NCBI GenBank assembly: GCA_016801845.1
Contig: CM028922.1
Coordinates: 10,689,001 to 10,753,000, forward strand
Length of the DNA stretch: 64,000 nt
Reading direction: 5' to 3'
Origin: Polydactylus sextarius
Lineage: Eukaryota; Chordata; Actinopteri; Polynemidae
A model generated the notes under the pieces. It did no database searches, was not told the origin of the DNA, and saw nothing but the letters and a program-made list of their open reading frames with translations. The translations under genes and the position numbers were made by a program. Each line of letters begins with the position of its first letter. Positions within the stretch are counted from its first letter, which is position 1. Below, one piece after another: positions 1 to 12,654 of the stretch.

Positions 1-3000
1 TGATTTGCATTCAGTGCATTTAATACATGTGCAGAGGTGGAATTAGCAGTAGCAGTTCTTCTAAAATTTAATTTAAAATATCTGCAAAAGAGTTAAGATT
101 CACAGTCAAGTTGACCTTTATTATCCCTGAGAGGGAGGTTCAGTAATACCAGCACCACCTATGTAAAACACCAGAGACACAGTAAAAATCAAGATGAATA
201 AATATGAATATTAAAGAGCATAAAAGGCAGTGCATAATTTCAAACATTTCAAGGGTCTTTTTCACAGCAGGCATTTTGACTTTCTATAGTAAGGGAAGCA
301 CATATGTCACTATTAACACTAATAATGCCTCTGTTTTATTAAAGTGTACCTATATCCAATTTTATTTACACCTGTGCTTTTCCTACTGTGACATTTACAA
401 ATGTCTTCTGTGAACGAGGTCTGTAACAAATGACAAAATCAATTAAATAAAAATAGAATCAGAAGTGAAAAGTCAGCATTTTGAAAAGGCACTATTGCGC
501 AAGGCGCTGTGTACTATTACAACGTGCATGTAAAAAAAGTGTCAAATGGTATTTCACATGACCAAGGACACAGCAGCCTACATGGCAGCACCAGATAAAT
601 AATAATAACATACACTTTATTTTTCTTTTCTCCGTTGTACACCAATCATCGGTTCCTTCTTCGTTCCGTGGGTTCCGCTGAGTGCAACCTATCGAAAAAC
701 AGACCCCAGCAAATGAGATTCTTTAGGCCTTTTAAAATCTCCTGATAGGTGCAGGCATTAACACAAACTGGGAACACAAAGGCCACAGCCTTCTGTATTA
801 TCTCCCTCTCACAGAATGGGGATGCAGGACATTAATCACTGCAAAGGCATACCTCAACAAATACACGCATGCACACTCACACACACGCTGATGCTTTATA
901 GCGACGGCTGATTCAGACAAAATATACACTGCATAACCACCGTCTTGGTCACTATTTGTATTTGTTCAATTGATTTGACCTTCTTGACACGACACTATAC
1001 CCCAAGGCTTTAATGGCTGCCAGTTAAAAATACTAAATTAATATTTCAGTGCCTGCGTAATTACTAATGAAACAAGGACAAAGGGCGAGTGCAAAGTCAT
1101 CAACTCCAGAGGGGGAACCTCTCATGCATACATTTCAGTTTTCTTCTGAAATCGTCTTTTATTTCCAATTTGTCAGAGCCAAAAAAGCTCAACACATGTA
1201 TGTATGTGTGTGTGTGTACATGTCTGCTCCTTTGTACAATTTAACAAGCCTTTGTTTTTATGTTTAAACAGGTAGACAAATGCAAGGATTCCAACAGTTA
1301 TGCAGTATTTGAAGAATAATTCACAGAGAAGATGTATGCTACTTTTATAATTCATTATATTTTTACATAATGACACCATTACATGTTTAATGCATTGGAG
1401 GTTTTCTTCTGTTTCTTATTCTCTGCAGCCGTCGCTCTACTGTCACAGATCAACCGAGTGATTCTTCTCCTGTGAGCCACTTATTGTGCAAAACAGCTCA
1501 ACAATGGAGAGCGGGCGCAGGATTTCTTGAGATGTATTCACTAAAACCTTGTGTAATTATACAGGCAGACTGCTGACTTTAGGTAAAATGATGAGAAATG
1601 AGCTTCTGATGAAGACCTTGCCTGGAGCGGCTTTGTGAATTTATGTCCTGTTCCAGTCCCCCAGCCCCCCTTGTAGTCCAGGTAGGGAGGGAGAGAACAG
1701 TGAAAAAAACACAGTAAGAGAAGGAGAGATGAGGGGAGGAAGAAAAAGGACAAACGCACTAGATTTTAATAAGGAGTTGTCACAGCAGATAGCCTGGCCC
1801 TATATCAACCATGCAGAAGCGTTGGGAGATCTGCCAGCGGGTCCTGTACACAGCTCAGCTCCACTCAGGTTCCCTCAGGAATCATAGTAACAAAATAAAA
1901 CTTCACAGCTGGACTGTACCGTATTTCACAGCAGTGTCAAACACTTTATTTCTCTGCTGATACTGTCTGCCATAATGGTCATAGTACTCCACCACCTCTG
2001 AACCCTGATCCTCAACCATGAAAAGAAATCCCTGACCTTTGCCCTCCATACAGAGCCTCCATCTTTTATTGTCAGTTTTTGATATCGTAATCCTAACCCA
2101 AAATACTCACCTCTAATAACAATCATCCTTACTTTTGTTTCAAACTCAGTCTTTACATAATGCTTTTGTTTTAATTAAGTTGTTGGATTTGTGAACTCTT
2201 CTCAAGATGGTAAATTGATTGTTTGTGTGTTTTTAGCACAAGTTTTTTTCCTTAAATAATTTAATGATTTCAGTATTCCAGCAAATACATTGGTCATTTC
2301 AAAGCTGTTTTTGCAGTTGATATAAGGGGTAAAGAACACACATAAACCAAGACAAACATTAAATTATCCTTTCTCCTACCCAGCCTCCCTACAAATAAAA
2401 CTCAGCAAGTCGCTACATCTTTGCTAATCATGCGGTTTCCTTTCCACAATGTATTGTGGATTGTCAAGGGAAATCATTGTCACTGCAGCTGCAGACTATA
2501 AAGACTGTGAAAAAAGTCATTGTTAGATTCAGAAGAGGGTGGAGCTGATTGATGTGCACTGTGTGATTCGCCATCACACGGAGGCTCGGCACCGCCAACA
2601 AAAACTCCTAATGGATTTAGTCATGCTGCATGTGTTACATTGTGTCAGAATACACAAGAACATATCACGGGAAGGTGTGAAGTAATGTCACCTAATTAAC
2701 GTGTTGTTTGAATTTGCAAAGTGCCATTTTAAAAAAAAGTTACATCTGTTGAGTAGCCCATTCATTCAGGAGATGATTGCCAGTCAACATTTTGCACTAA
2801 AGAAAAATGATGCTGTCAAATGCTCTGCAATTTCCCCTGAACTCTGCCATTTTCTGTAGATGATGAATTGGAGTTCACATTATTTTGAATTCACTGCTAA
2901 ATGAGTTCAGTGCATTTCACAGCAGGTGATGTCTACTGTCAGCCTCAGATGGATCAAAGATAATATCTGTTTCAGGAAAAAAAGACAAAGAAAACAGAAG

Positions 3001-6000
3001 TGTGACACTTTATTGTTTATGTGATTTTGGACCAATGACCATTTGCAAGCTACTGTATCTTGACTGCAACTAATGGGGGAACACAGTGTACCAGAGAGTC
3101 CACACCTGTAATCAGCTTTACTATATAATTATACATATAATATTGCAACAAATCTTGTTGTTATGCTGCACCATATAATTTATACAATTCTTTTCTTATG
3201 GAGAAAGTGTCAAGAAAGAAGTGTCAAGATAGTTATAATGACACCAAACTTCCAGGACAAGTTTTGTCCTTTCAGTTTCTATTTTAAAGTCACGGATGAT
3301 TTAATCCAGCAAGTAAAAGATTTTTGACAGTGGGACCATGATTTGTGTTTCATCTACTAAAAACAGTGAATGTTGTGTAGACATTACGCTAAATCTGACT
3401 ACTTTAAGATATACATGTTTAGAAGAAATAATTCATATGCAGAGTATATCTTATATTGTGATTATGTAGAAGTTAAGAGTTCGCAGACTTTAATGCATTT
3501 TATTTTCATTTCTTTCAAAAGAAAAAGATGGTACTGATGTGACAAAGAGTGTGGTCTGTCAGAGGAATACCAAGGACAAGCTGGGGACAGAGTCTTTTTA
3601 TTATTCCCCAACTAGAGAGCTAGAAAACCAGCAAGAGCATTGTGTAGGACATAAACAACAATGAACCAGGCTTTGGGAATCATTAGCCTGAAGTGCAAAT
3701 GGCCTTGAGATACAAAATAGAAAGGACTGTGTTATTTTGCCCAGTCAATAGCCACAGTATTGACTACACTAATACTAATATGACAAAGTCCACCTACATA
3801 ATGCTGCATTCACATGCTCCTTGGATGGTCCTGTTTCCTGAGTTAGGAAATTGTTCATTCATCTGATGTGTTCACAGACTTTTAAGTTGAAACGTAGAAA
3901 GAACATGGACACTACAAATAAAATGTGTTTTGACACCACTGAAATATTGCTTTTCTTGAAGGGTGAATTTTCCCAGTCCAAATTTTTGTATTGTTGACAA
4001 AACTTAAAAACACTATTATTCCTCAAATATATTGCTTCAATCCACTGTCCTCTGGCATCTTTGCATGCAACTAACTTTTCACTCTGTGGCATGCAGGGCT
4101 CTCCTGTATTGCTGTCACCAGCTTATAAGTGTTCCCTGTTCCATCTTTGTGTCTTGTTCTTTGGAATTAGTTCCAAATGATGTGTCCACAAGAATATACT
4201 GACATGATATACAATTTAAATATTTTGAATGTAACCAGTCATTGTCAGAGAAGGGCCTGTGGCAACTAAAATCCCTTTCCTTACATATTCTAAATTGCTT
4301 GGTGTAAAACAGTTGCATAATACACGTATGAAAGAGAAAATAAAGTTGCACTGAAAGGTTATTTGGAAAAGGTCGTGGCAAAATCAAGCAGCAGTTGCTC
4401 CCCAAACAATATCTACTGCACTGGTTGTCTCATCTTGTTAATACCTATAAGACAACTCTGCAGATGAACACTGCAGACAGACATTCAATCACACTGCATA
4501 AGTTCTGAACACACAGTGGTCAAGTAACAGCAACTCTCATGGAAAGGGAATGTACCTTGGAGTATCAGTGTCCCTTTGCGTCATAGATCAGTGTTAAGCT
4601 CACTATGAATTGTTATATTAAAGCTTATATTTTCAGCAGGGGCCAAGGCCCAGTGCTGGATGCCACTATAAATCAAAAGCCTGGAAGGCAATGGCAAAAG
4701 TTGCATATTGTTAAAATTCAGGTGCATTATTTATGATGCTGAATTCTTCAGTGATTCAGTAGAAGTTAATAAACCACAGGGTATGATCATTTCAACCCTA
4801 GTTATTTTTCTCTTTGGAAACCACAGCAGAGTACAGGAGGCACTCTTTGTATACCATCTATCAAAGCAAACAAATTAAAATATAACCTTTCCAATTACAC
4901 TACTTGTGTTAGCATTAGCCTTCCCCTGGCCCAAATGCAAACTTCGCACGTCGCAAATGCATCATCATAAAGGATATTTGTCTGTTTGGAAGCAGTTTTG
5001 TGCTAGGTGCTAAAAACATCTTATGATATGTGGTGCTGTTCCCTACAAATAGCTGAAAGTGTTCTCCAGAACAGCAAGCAGAATCCCTAGTGAACCAGTT
5101 GGTACTGTGGCCTCATTGACATACCTATTACTGTTTCCTTCATCTCTCCTGCTGCTGTTGAGGCTGTTTTCTTTCACCAAGTCTGGGCTGGGGAATTAGG
5201 CCTCAATAAGATGGAGCGCTGATTTTTACAGTCAGCCATTCACAAGAGTTTTCCCATTCCTGGCCCTACTATGAGCACATATCTCTCAATTAGTATAACT
5301 GATGAATAATCACAAGTAGTTACATCATTGCATCAGTGATTACATTAACCAGGCACTAACCCTTACCACGAGTTTCTCTGAATGATGACTCAACTGCAGT
5401 TTAAGATTAGAACCTTTGATGATGTTAGAGCTCATGGGACCATTGTCTGTCATCATGAACTAAGTTATATGAAGTAAAAATATGTTCCTTATGTCAGGAG
5501 TCAGATCCATTTTATTGTACTTGAATTATATTCAAACCCTAAATTGGTTTAGAGAGTAGCAGCTATAAATTGAACATGAAAATGTCTGAAACACTTAAAC
5601 ACTAGTTTACATTTTTTTGAAAGACAACAGTGGTTCCTTAAACTGAAACTGAAATACATTATCAGAATAGATACAGGGCCATGTCAAGGACTAAAATCAG
5701 ACTACTATAATATTTCATTAATACTGAAGATAATACAACTGTTTAGAGTAGAAACAAGAAGAGGAAACAACACAAACAAACAGTGGCAACTCCCCCTCCA
5801 AGTTTGGCACACTTGGTACAGTCCAATTAGACTAATTAGCAGCAGCAGCTGTATTTTCTGTAGCACTTGGAAATCCTTGAAGACAAGTGTTTCACTAGAT
5901 TTAATTTCAAATGCTATTGAAGAAGGATAGAGAAGTCATGTAGTTGACAGCATAAAATTCTGTTCCAAAGTTTATTCTTTCTAGTTTTCCAAAGAAATCT

Positions 6001-7194
6001 CAGAAATATTTCTGTCTTGTTGAACTCAGACACGTTAACAGCTGGATAGCTTGCACCTCCCTAAAACTTAGTGAGGGTTAAAGTTAGGGTTTGAGTTGGG
6101 ATCAAATCCTTCCTCTAAAGGCTGTCAATACCTTTAACCCAAATGCTAGCCCTTCCTCCTACCTGAGTTACTATAAGTTCCCTTTGACAGTAGTCACTTC
6201 AGTCTGCAACCAAAAACAAGTGAACAAAAGAGATATTGTTCAGCGTACTGCCCTTACTTTAATGGCTTCTAGTGCACTTAAAAATTGATTTTTTGACCTT
6301 AGTGTGCACTTTAAGGAACCATAGCTTGCTGCTGCAGACAGTATGTATTAGATTTTTTGACTTGCTTCAAGTTTCCACCACATCTTTTGGGTCATCTGAC
6401 CTAAAGCAGCTGGCTCTTCCTTTTTCTGATGTCTAGAGTAAAGCAGAAGAGTTGTCATGTCGTTTGGTATTTCACATTTGGACTGTGCCAACTATTTTAT
6501 GTACCATTGAACACTGTAGGGAGAGTTTGGATTTCAAGTGGGGTTGTATGATTCTTTGTCCAGTCACTTTATTACCTGTTGAATTTTTGGTCAGTGCTCT
6601 AACAGTTTGACAATGTAGACAGGTGTACCTGCACAGAGGCTGAGCCTTGTACTGCTTGTACTGTAGCTGGGCAATGCAATACTTCTCATCAGAAAGGAGA
6701 GCGTATGAGAAGCGTAGATGTCTGCTTGGTGCAAATAGCCACAGCTGTTTTAGGCCAATATCACTCAACAGAACTGGGCAAAATCAATATGGTGGTCAGC
6801 CCATTGAGGTATGTATGCACACCATCATGATGATTGGCAGCTGCAGTGCAATACAGTGAGGTGTGCACATGCAATTACACATAGGAATACTGAAAAACAA
6901 TTGAGAACATGTAGGACTGAATGAAATGGCTGTCTGATGACAGCCATGAAGATAAAGAGAGAAATAGCTATCTGAAAAATATAATATATACAGACACATT
7001 TTTACCCTGTCCCTTACCCTGAGTATGTGACTCCAAACCAGGGAGGATAGATACATCTTTCAGCATCAAATAATCCAAACTATCCCTTTAGGCCCTCGTG
7101 TACTGTGTGGTATTTTATTGTTTGTACCGCATGTTATTTTATAAGCCTTCCCCAAAAACAAATTGTCCATCATGCTGGTCCTCATCCTCCACAG
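1..7194. other. Unique-looking non-coding DNA
   Basis: I see no gene here. All reading frames are short, and none shows a domain I recognise. The DNA is AT-rich with few CpG dinucleotides. Small features only: a short TG run near 1203-1217 and scattered A or T runs. The stretch around 2550-2640 is locally more GC- and CpG-rich than its surroundings and could be conserved non-coding DNA, but nothing in the sequence proves it. It reads as intron or intergenic DNA. Confidence 0.6.
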
Positions 7195-7269
7195 ACCTGA
7201 CCACACAACTGAATCAACAGCTCTCTGACACAATGTCAACAAAAGCTGAATATGATAAGCCTCATGAAG
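7195..7269 (+). other. Exon-like segment, 75 nt, symmetric phase 1
   Basis: The segment follows a pyrimidine-rich stretch ending in CCTCCACAG, which resembles a 3' splice site. It ends at GAAG followed by GTAGGA, a plausible 5' splice site. Reading from its third base gives 24 codons with no stop (begins LTTQLNQQL, ends EYDKPHE) plus one leftover base, so it would enter and leave in phase 1. Of the other two frames, one stops at the second codon. The peptide is polar and matches no family I recognise. Length divisible by three with paired splice signals is suggestive, but such combinations also occur by chance in 64 kb. Confidence 0.25.
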
Positions 7270-8460
7270 GTAGGATTTATTGCAGTCCAGTTATATTGGA
7301 TGTAGTTCAGTGCATCTAATAAACTGGCACCTGAGTGTATACTTTATACCATAAGAATATAAACTATGTAAAGTTAATGTGCAGAGGCTGTTCATCTGAC
7401 AGTGCAGAGGGCAGATTCCTCTTCCCTGCACCTTGTGTCATATAAAACCCGAAGGTCTACAAAGATAGCCGACGCTAGTAGCAGTATCACAAGTCTGAGT
7501 TGTGTCTTTATGTGGTTGTCAGTTTACAATATTGTCAACATCTTTGCAGCTCTCTGCCTTGGCTCAAGCACACTGTATACAGCCTGGAATAAACTATTTT
7601 TCTCTTGCTCATGCTCAACATCCTACATTTTCTCTGCTTGGATGTTTATACAATTCATGCCTTCATTCTTTGAACAGTTAAGCATGATCGTATTTCTTCA
7701 ATTTCTGAGGATCAGCACATTCGTTTTGATATAAAACAATGGAGTGTTACATCTCTTTATTTGAGTAGCTTTACACCTGAGAGAATAGTATGTGACAGAT
7801 AGAACTTTTTTCACTAGTGCCCCAAAGGTGGGGGTTCAAGACACTTGGCTACTACATTTTTTTTGGGGCTCACATATGACCGATGATGATCTAATAATAT
7901 CGAGGAGAAGGAGATTGAGATGGTGACTTATTATATAAGTATCTGGGTTTTCAACTGAACAATAAACTAGACAGACAACAGCATTGTGCTGGCCAAGGAA
8001 GGCTCCTGAACACATTCTTCAACACTGTTTTGGCAGCAGCCTTTATCCATGAAGTGGTTTGCTGTCGACTGCGGACAGAGAGAGACATCCTGAGCAAGTA
8101 TGTCTCCATGACCCCATGGAGGTGTTGCTGAAATATAGCTAAAATATCACACCCGATGGAGAACAAGTCCCGCCCAATTCAGGTCACTTTGACTGTACAG
8201 AGAAGCTCCATTGGTGGCTAAAAAGTGTGTGAAGGTAAGATACTGCAAGACATCACATCTTCCTACCAATGTTAGTCTTTACTGCTGCTGTAGCATTGCT
8301 TTTCTCCATTGTGGGACAGACATATTTTAATGTCAGGTTCTTAAAAAATATCTTGCATATCTTAGTAACTTAGTAGTACTCTAAAATGTACACAAAAGGA
8401 AACTAGAAATTGACCTGGTACACCAAAAGAATCAAGTCTTGTGGGTGACAAAAAAAGAAA
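7270..8460. other. Non-coding DNA, nothing recognised
   Basis: Two frames of 70-110 codons cross this region, but neither resembles a known protein and both are rich in residues typical of translated non-coding AT-rich DNA. No repeat family was recognised. Confidence 0.5.
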
Positions 8461-8496
8461 ATATTTTGCGCTGGTAAGACCCCTACACCCGCGTTC

Positions 8497-8600
8497 CTCC
8501 TTAGAAGACATTTCATCATCCAGCAAGACAACAACCACAAGCGCCTGACCAAGTCAATCACAGAACATTTTAGGGTATAGAGGTCAATTTCTTAATTGGC
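8497..8600 (+). pseudogene. Tc1-like transposase fragment (second catalytic Asp region)
   Basis: From 8512 the frame reads FIIQQDNNHKRLTKSITEHF and then a stop at 8578-8580. This resembles the Tc1/mariner transposase block that carries the second aspartate of the DDE/D triad within QQDN, followed by a lysine-rich helix. Just downstream, in another frame, a Trp-Pro pair sits where Tc1 proteins normally have W-P before the SPDLNP motif, suggesting a frameshift. Only about 100 bases are recognisable. It lies 40-140 bases left of a separate Tc1-like left end in the same orientation, so it is probably an older copy. Confidence 0.5.
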
Positions 8601-8640
8601 CAAGAAGGTGTCTGCAGTGAAGAAAAATATCAGGGATGAT

Positions 8641-9105
8641 ACAGTGGTTTGAAAAAGTATTCATACCCCTTGAACTTTTTTTTTTTTTTTTTGTGACATT
8701 GCGACCACAAACATAAATATATTTTATTGGCGTTTTATGTGAAAGACCACCACAAAGTGGCATACAATTGTGAAGTTTTTGAAGATTTTCAATTTTTTTT
8801 ACAAATAAAAAATTGAAAAGTGTGGCTAGCAAAAGTATTCACCTCCCCTTTCTCTGAGTACAGTCAATTGCCTTCAGAAGTTACCTGATGATTGCTGAAT
8901 GATCTAACGTTGACCTAATGATTAAATAGAGTCCACCTGTGTGTAATCTAATCTCAGTATAAATACAACTGTTCTGTGATGGCTTCAGAGTTTTGGCAAG
9001 AGAATAATAGGGAACAAACAACATCATGAAGTCCAAGAAACACACCAGACAGGTCAGGAAAAGTTATGGAGAAGTATAAAGCAGCAATGAGCTGCAATGG
9101 GCTTT
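8641..9105 (+). mobile_element. Tc1-like DNA transposon, left end with transposase N-terminus
   Basis: Starts at a TA dinucleotide (8640-8641) followed by CAGTGGTTTGAAAAAGTATT, a Tc1-type inverted repeat. A second direct copy of the core AAAAGTATTCA-CCCC occurs 178 bases further in (8653 and 8831), the arrangement of IR/DR-type Tc1 elements. The internal sequence matches the common fish Tc1 5' region. A start codon at 9026 opens MKSKKHTRQVR, the beginning of a Tc1 transposase N-terminal DNA-binding domain; a one-base shift after residue 11 then moves the expected sequence to another frame. Similarity stops near 9105, and I found no matching right-hand inverted repeat, so this is a truncated, inactive copy. 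Confidence 0.75.
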
Positions 9106-11504
9106 CCACAAAATATTAAATGTGATTGTTTCAATACTTAAAGTGTTTATTTTACAGTATGCTTTGCAGGACAGCAATAGTTTCATTTATCTTTGCATCA
9201 CTCTCGTATGTTACCATGTGTTTTTGCTCAACAGGGCCAGAGTTCAGCTCAAGCCAACACGATACTACTTGTGGTCTGTAATACTAAAAATAAAAAAAAG
9301 AAGTTTTTTTCTGATGTAAATATTTTATTTGTGTTATAATAATACAAAACAATAACTCATTATTAATTTTCTAGGGACCTTTAAATACCTCCAATCAAAT
9401 TAATCTCTTGCCTAGAGCTCTTCAGGAACACCCAACCTCATCAAATAAATGATGAATCTTATTTACATATAAATCATTATTTGTGGCACACATTCCTTCC
9501 TATACACACAAACTCACTTCTCCACACTGTCCTTCACAATAAATCCTGCTAGTTCACCCCCTGCTTGACATTGTTGGTTTTTGTTTCTTGTTATCCATTC
9601 ATTGCCTTGCATGCCGTTGTTTTTTTTTTCTTTTCTTTTTTTTTACCTGAATGCTTTTCTCTTGTATAGAATAATGATTGCACATAAAAGAATGATGCCT
9701 TCACATGCATGGCAGCTTCAACGTCGGGCTTGACAGACCAGCTGAATTGAATTCATGTGTCTCTTTGATCGCCTTCTCTTTCTTTCTGCAGCTCGCTTTC
9801 TCCCTTTAATTCTTTTCTCTTTTGTCTCTTTCCCTCTCAGCATATTTTGTTGCATCGCACACCGTAGGAGTTGAGCTTGTTTTATAATAACTTTCTCAAA
9901 TCAAACAAGGTCTGTGAGATTTTAAATAAAATTCCCGTCTTATATGATTTAAAACCAGTTAAACTGCCTCTGTGCACGAGCTCACAAGTAAATCAGTGAG
10001 TTTTATAGTTTCTGTAGCCTTGGGGAGTCTTTTTAATATTACCATGTTGCTATAGCAAACACAAGAACTTGACATTTTCAGGGTAATTCTGAGAAGATCC
10101 AATAATATGTTTATGTAAATCCAGTTAGGGATTGTGCTTCAACTTAGTTCAGAGGTGCAATACATAATTTAATATATGAACACATAATAGATGTATCAGC
10201 AATAAATGTCCAGAAATGTGTCATTTAAAAAAATACTAGCTGAGAGGCCAGTGATGAACATTAAATTATTTGTGCTCCCTGAGAGTTGACAAGTTGCTAA
10301 ATGTGTTGCCAAGTTTTATCTTACTCTTAGATTTTGTATGATGCAGTTAACTGATACGCTGGACATAGAATAACCTCTGTATACCTAAATGGGAACCTTT
10401 GTTGGTTCTAAGAGGCTTGAGCACAAAAACAACATAGTTTCTTGGTTAAGTTTTGGGATGTGTCATAGTTTACTTTAATATAAGAAAATAAGTACATAGA
10501 ACACCTTAGTTGTCACGGTGACTATATTACATGTGATTAAGGTCAATTGTGGTCATGGTTAAAGATAATATGTTGAGGGTTGATGGGACACAGGAAACAC
10601 AGGAAGTTGTCTCCTGTATTTAGGTCACATTCATTCACCCCAACCTTTTCCCTATGAAGAGATTAGCTCCGGCCTTTCTCTTTTGATCCTGCAATAATTA
10701 CTATCACTACAATTTGAGGGCTTTGACACTTCAATGGAAACATACTGTTTTGGGGCAATAACTGAAAAGATTAACTTAACTGCTAGATGTTGCTTAACAG
10801 TAAAATATGACCACAGGTGACCACACCTGCTATTTTGTACAAGCTGCTTGCCCAGGCGAGGTTATTTTTAGGGAATGTAATCAATGACAATGTCTTTCCA
10901 GATAGTTACAATGTCAGATTAGTTGATCATTGTCATGCTGTGACTTGGCTGAGAGACTTGTCACACAACACGTTAAACCTTCTAACAATCAGAGACACAA
11001 AGGTAACAAGATGGATGTGGCTAGAGACAAACTTCTAGGTTTAGAAATATGGTGTCAGAGCATCAGTAAGTAAATCAGAGATGTTATAAAACAGGAAATA
11101 AAAGTTAAAAAAAAAAAAAAGTAATAATATTCTCAATTGCCCTGTGATACACATGAGAATGTCATTGCACTATGAGTGGTTAATGTACAATTCCTCACAC
11201 TTGTTGGCTTGGACCATTTTTTTTTTTTTTTTTGCTTGATCATCCTTCAGTCCTTGACTGTCAGTGTAAGGTCTTTTGAGGAAATACAGCTAAAACCAAC
11301 CTGAACATTTAAAGGGAGTTTCAAGGGAGATTATGATGGCAAATTATAAAGAAGCCATTAAAACTATTCAAAAACATCTATTATAATTGTATCCTTGGTG
11401 TCATATTTAATTAGACTTTACAAACACAATGTGGCCATTCAAACATTCAAGGACAAACATCTGAGCTGTGTGTTCTGCATTGCTAAAGAATTTAAGGGCT
11501 GATT
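9106..11504. other. Non-coding DNA with homopolymer runs
   Basis: No gene or repeat family recognised. There are T-rich tracts near 9618-9645 and 11217-11233 and an A run near 11108-11121. Frames up to 73 codons have no recognisable domains. Confidence 0.5.
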
Positions 11505-12056
11505 TTGTACCTTTTAGCTCCCAGTTCAGTGGCATACACCAGTGTGCACCAACATGATGTATCAATGATTCTCTGTTGCTATGTACGTTTTCACTTAGAG
11601 CAGAGTAAAGAAAACCTATTGTCAGGTCAGGTGTATGTGTGTGTGCACACGAAGCCCATCCTAAGGATAAAGGGTGTAATGTTCAGCCTCAGGCAGCTCA
11701 AAGTGGTTGCTGTGCTTGGCACCTGGGACCCCTGTCTCTCTGCAGGAGCTGGCATGGAGCCGGCAGCTTCTCTAAGAGCCAGGTGTTGTTTTATTTATCT
11801 GAAAGCACAAGTGACCTTTCTAGAAGAACGCTGCAGAGAGACCTGCCTCCAAGGGCTGTCTGCTTTGCCTCTCTTCTCCTCTGACACATACCTCTCAGTG
11901 AAGGATGAGACTGAGAGCCATCAGCCGAGCCCACATCCAGACTGTCAGGGTAACAGACCCTACATGAACCTTCATATTTTGTTTAACTATGACATTGTCT
12001 GGTTCCTTAAGCGTCAACTTAAGTATGAATGCTCCATCTCAAATTGCACTGTTTGA
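11505..12056 (+). other. Longest open frame in the window (183 codons), unrecognised
   Basis: The frame runs 183 codons and overlaps a second open frame of 81 codons at 11639-11884. The middle part (about 11640-11960) is richer in G+C than its flanks. It also contains a splice-acceptor-like CTGTCTCTCTGCAG ending near 11742. The predicted peptide has no domain, signal or repeat I recognise, and its amino-acid makeup is not convincingly protein-like. A local rise in GC lowers stop frequency in all frames, which may explain the length. It could equally be conserved non-coding DNA or part of an untranslated exon. Confidence 0.2.
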
Positions 12057-12654
12057 CTACACAGAGGAAGGTATACTTCTGACAGGTATATTTTTCCATC
12101 ACTTTATAATGTCACGGCGGGTATGATTCACCTCAAGACATACACACCAATTTACATTCAGTGTAATATGTCACATCAGGTTAATATTAAACACTGGAAA
12201 ACATTGCATCTGATTAAGATCTAGGGTTTTGTAGAATTCTTCGGTATCAGCACTTTGTTTGATGAGTAAGTCAGGTGACTGATTCACACATTTGGTATGA
12301 CTCTGACCTACTTAAACTCTTCTCCAGAGGTTCTGTCAATATTTTGATTACATCACCAATAATTTTTTGGCAGTGTCATTAGAGATAATTAAACAGCTGA
12401 AAAAATGAATGAGGCTATGACCTGGACAGCATCAACAATGTTCTTTTTTTTAACTTAAGGATACATCTATTAAAATAACCTACTTGGGAAAAAAGTAATA
12501 AAGCCACCATTGCATGTATATGACATACTATTACATGTTAGATTTAGTATCAATACATATTATTAGTATAATGTATTTATCCTAAATAATCACCATTTAA
12601 TTGGAGGGGCATCTTGATTCTTCATGAATACACAACCAATAATACATTGTTCCT
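12057..12654. other. AT-rich non-coding DNA
   Basis: Nothing recognised. Sequence complexity falls towards 12480-12600, where it is A/T-rich. Confidence 0.5.

Noticed and set aside
8221..8240. AAG followed by GTAAGA as a splice donor with an exon from about 8193
   Set aside because: The acceptor is weak, only one frame is open for 14 codons, and nothing else supports it.
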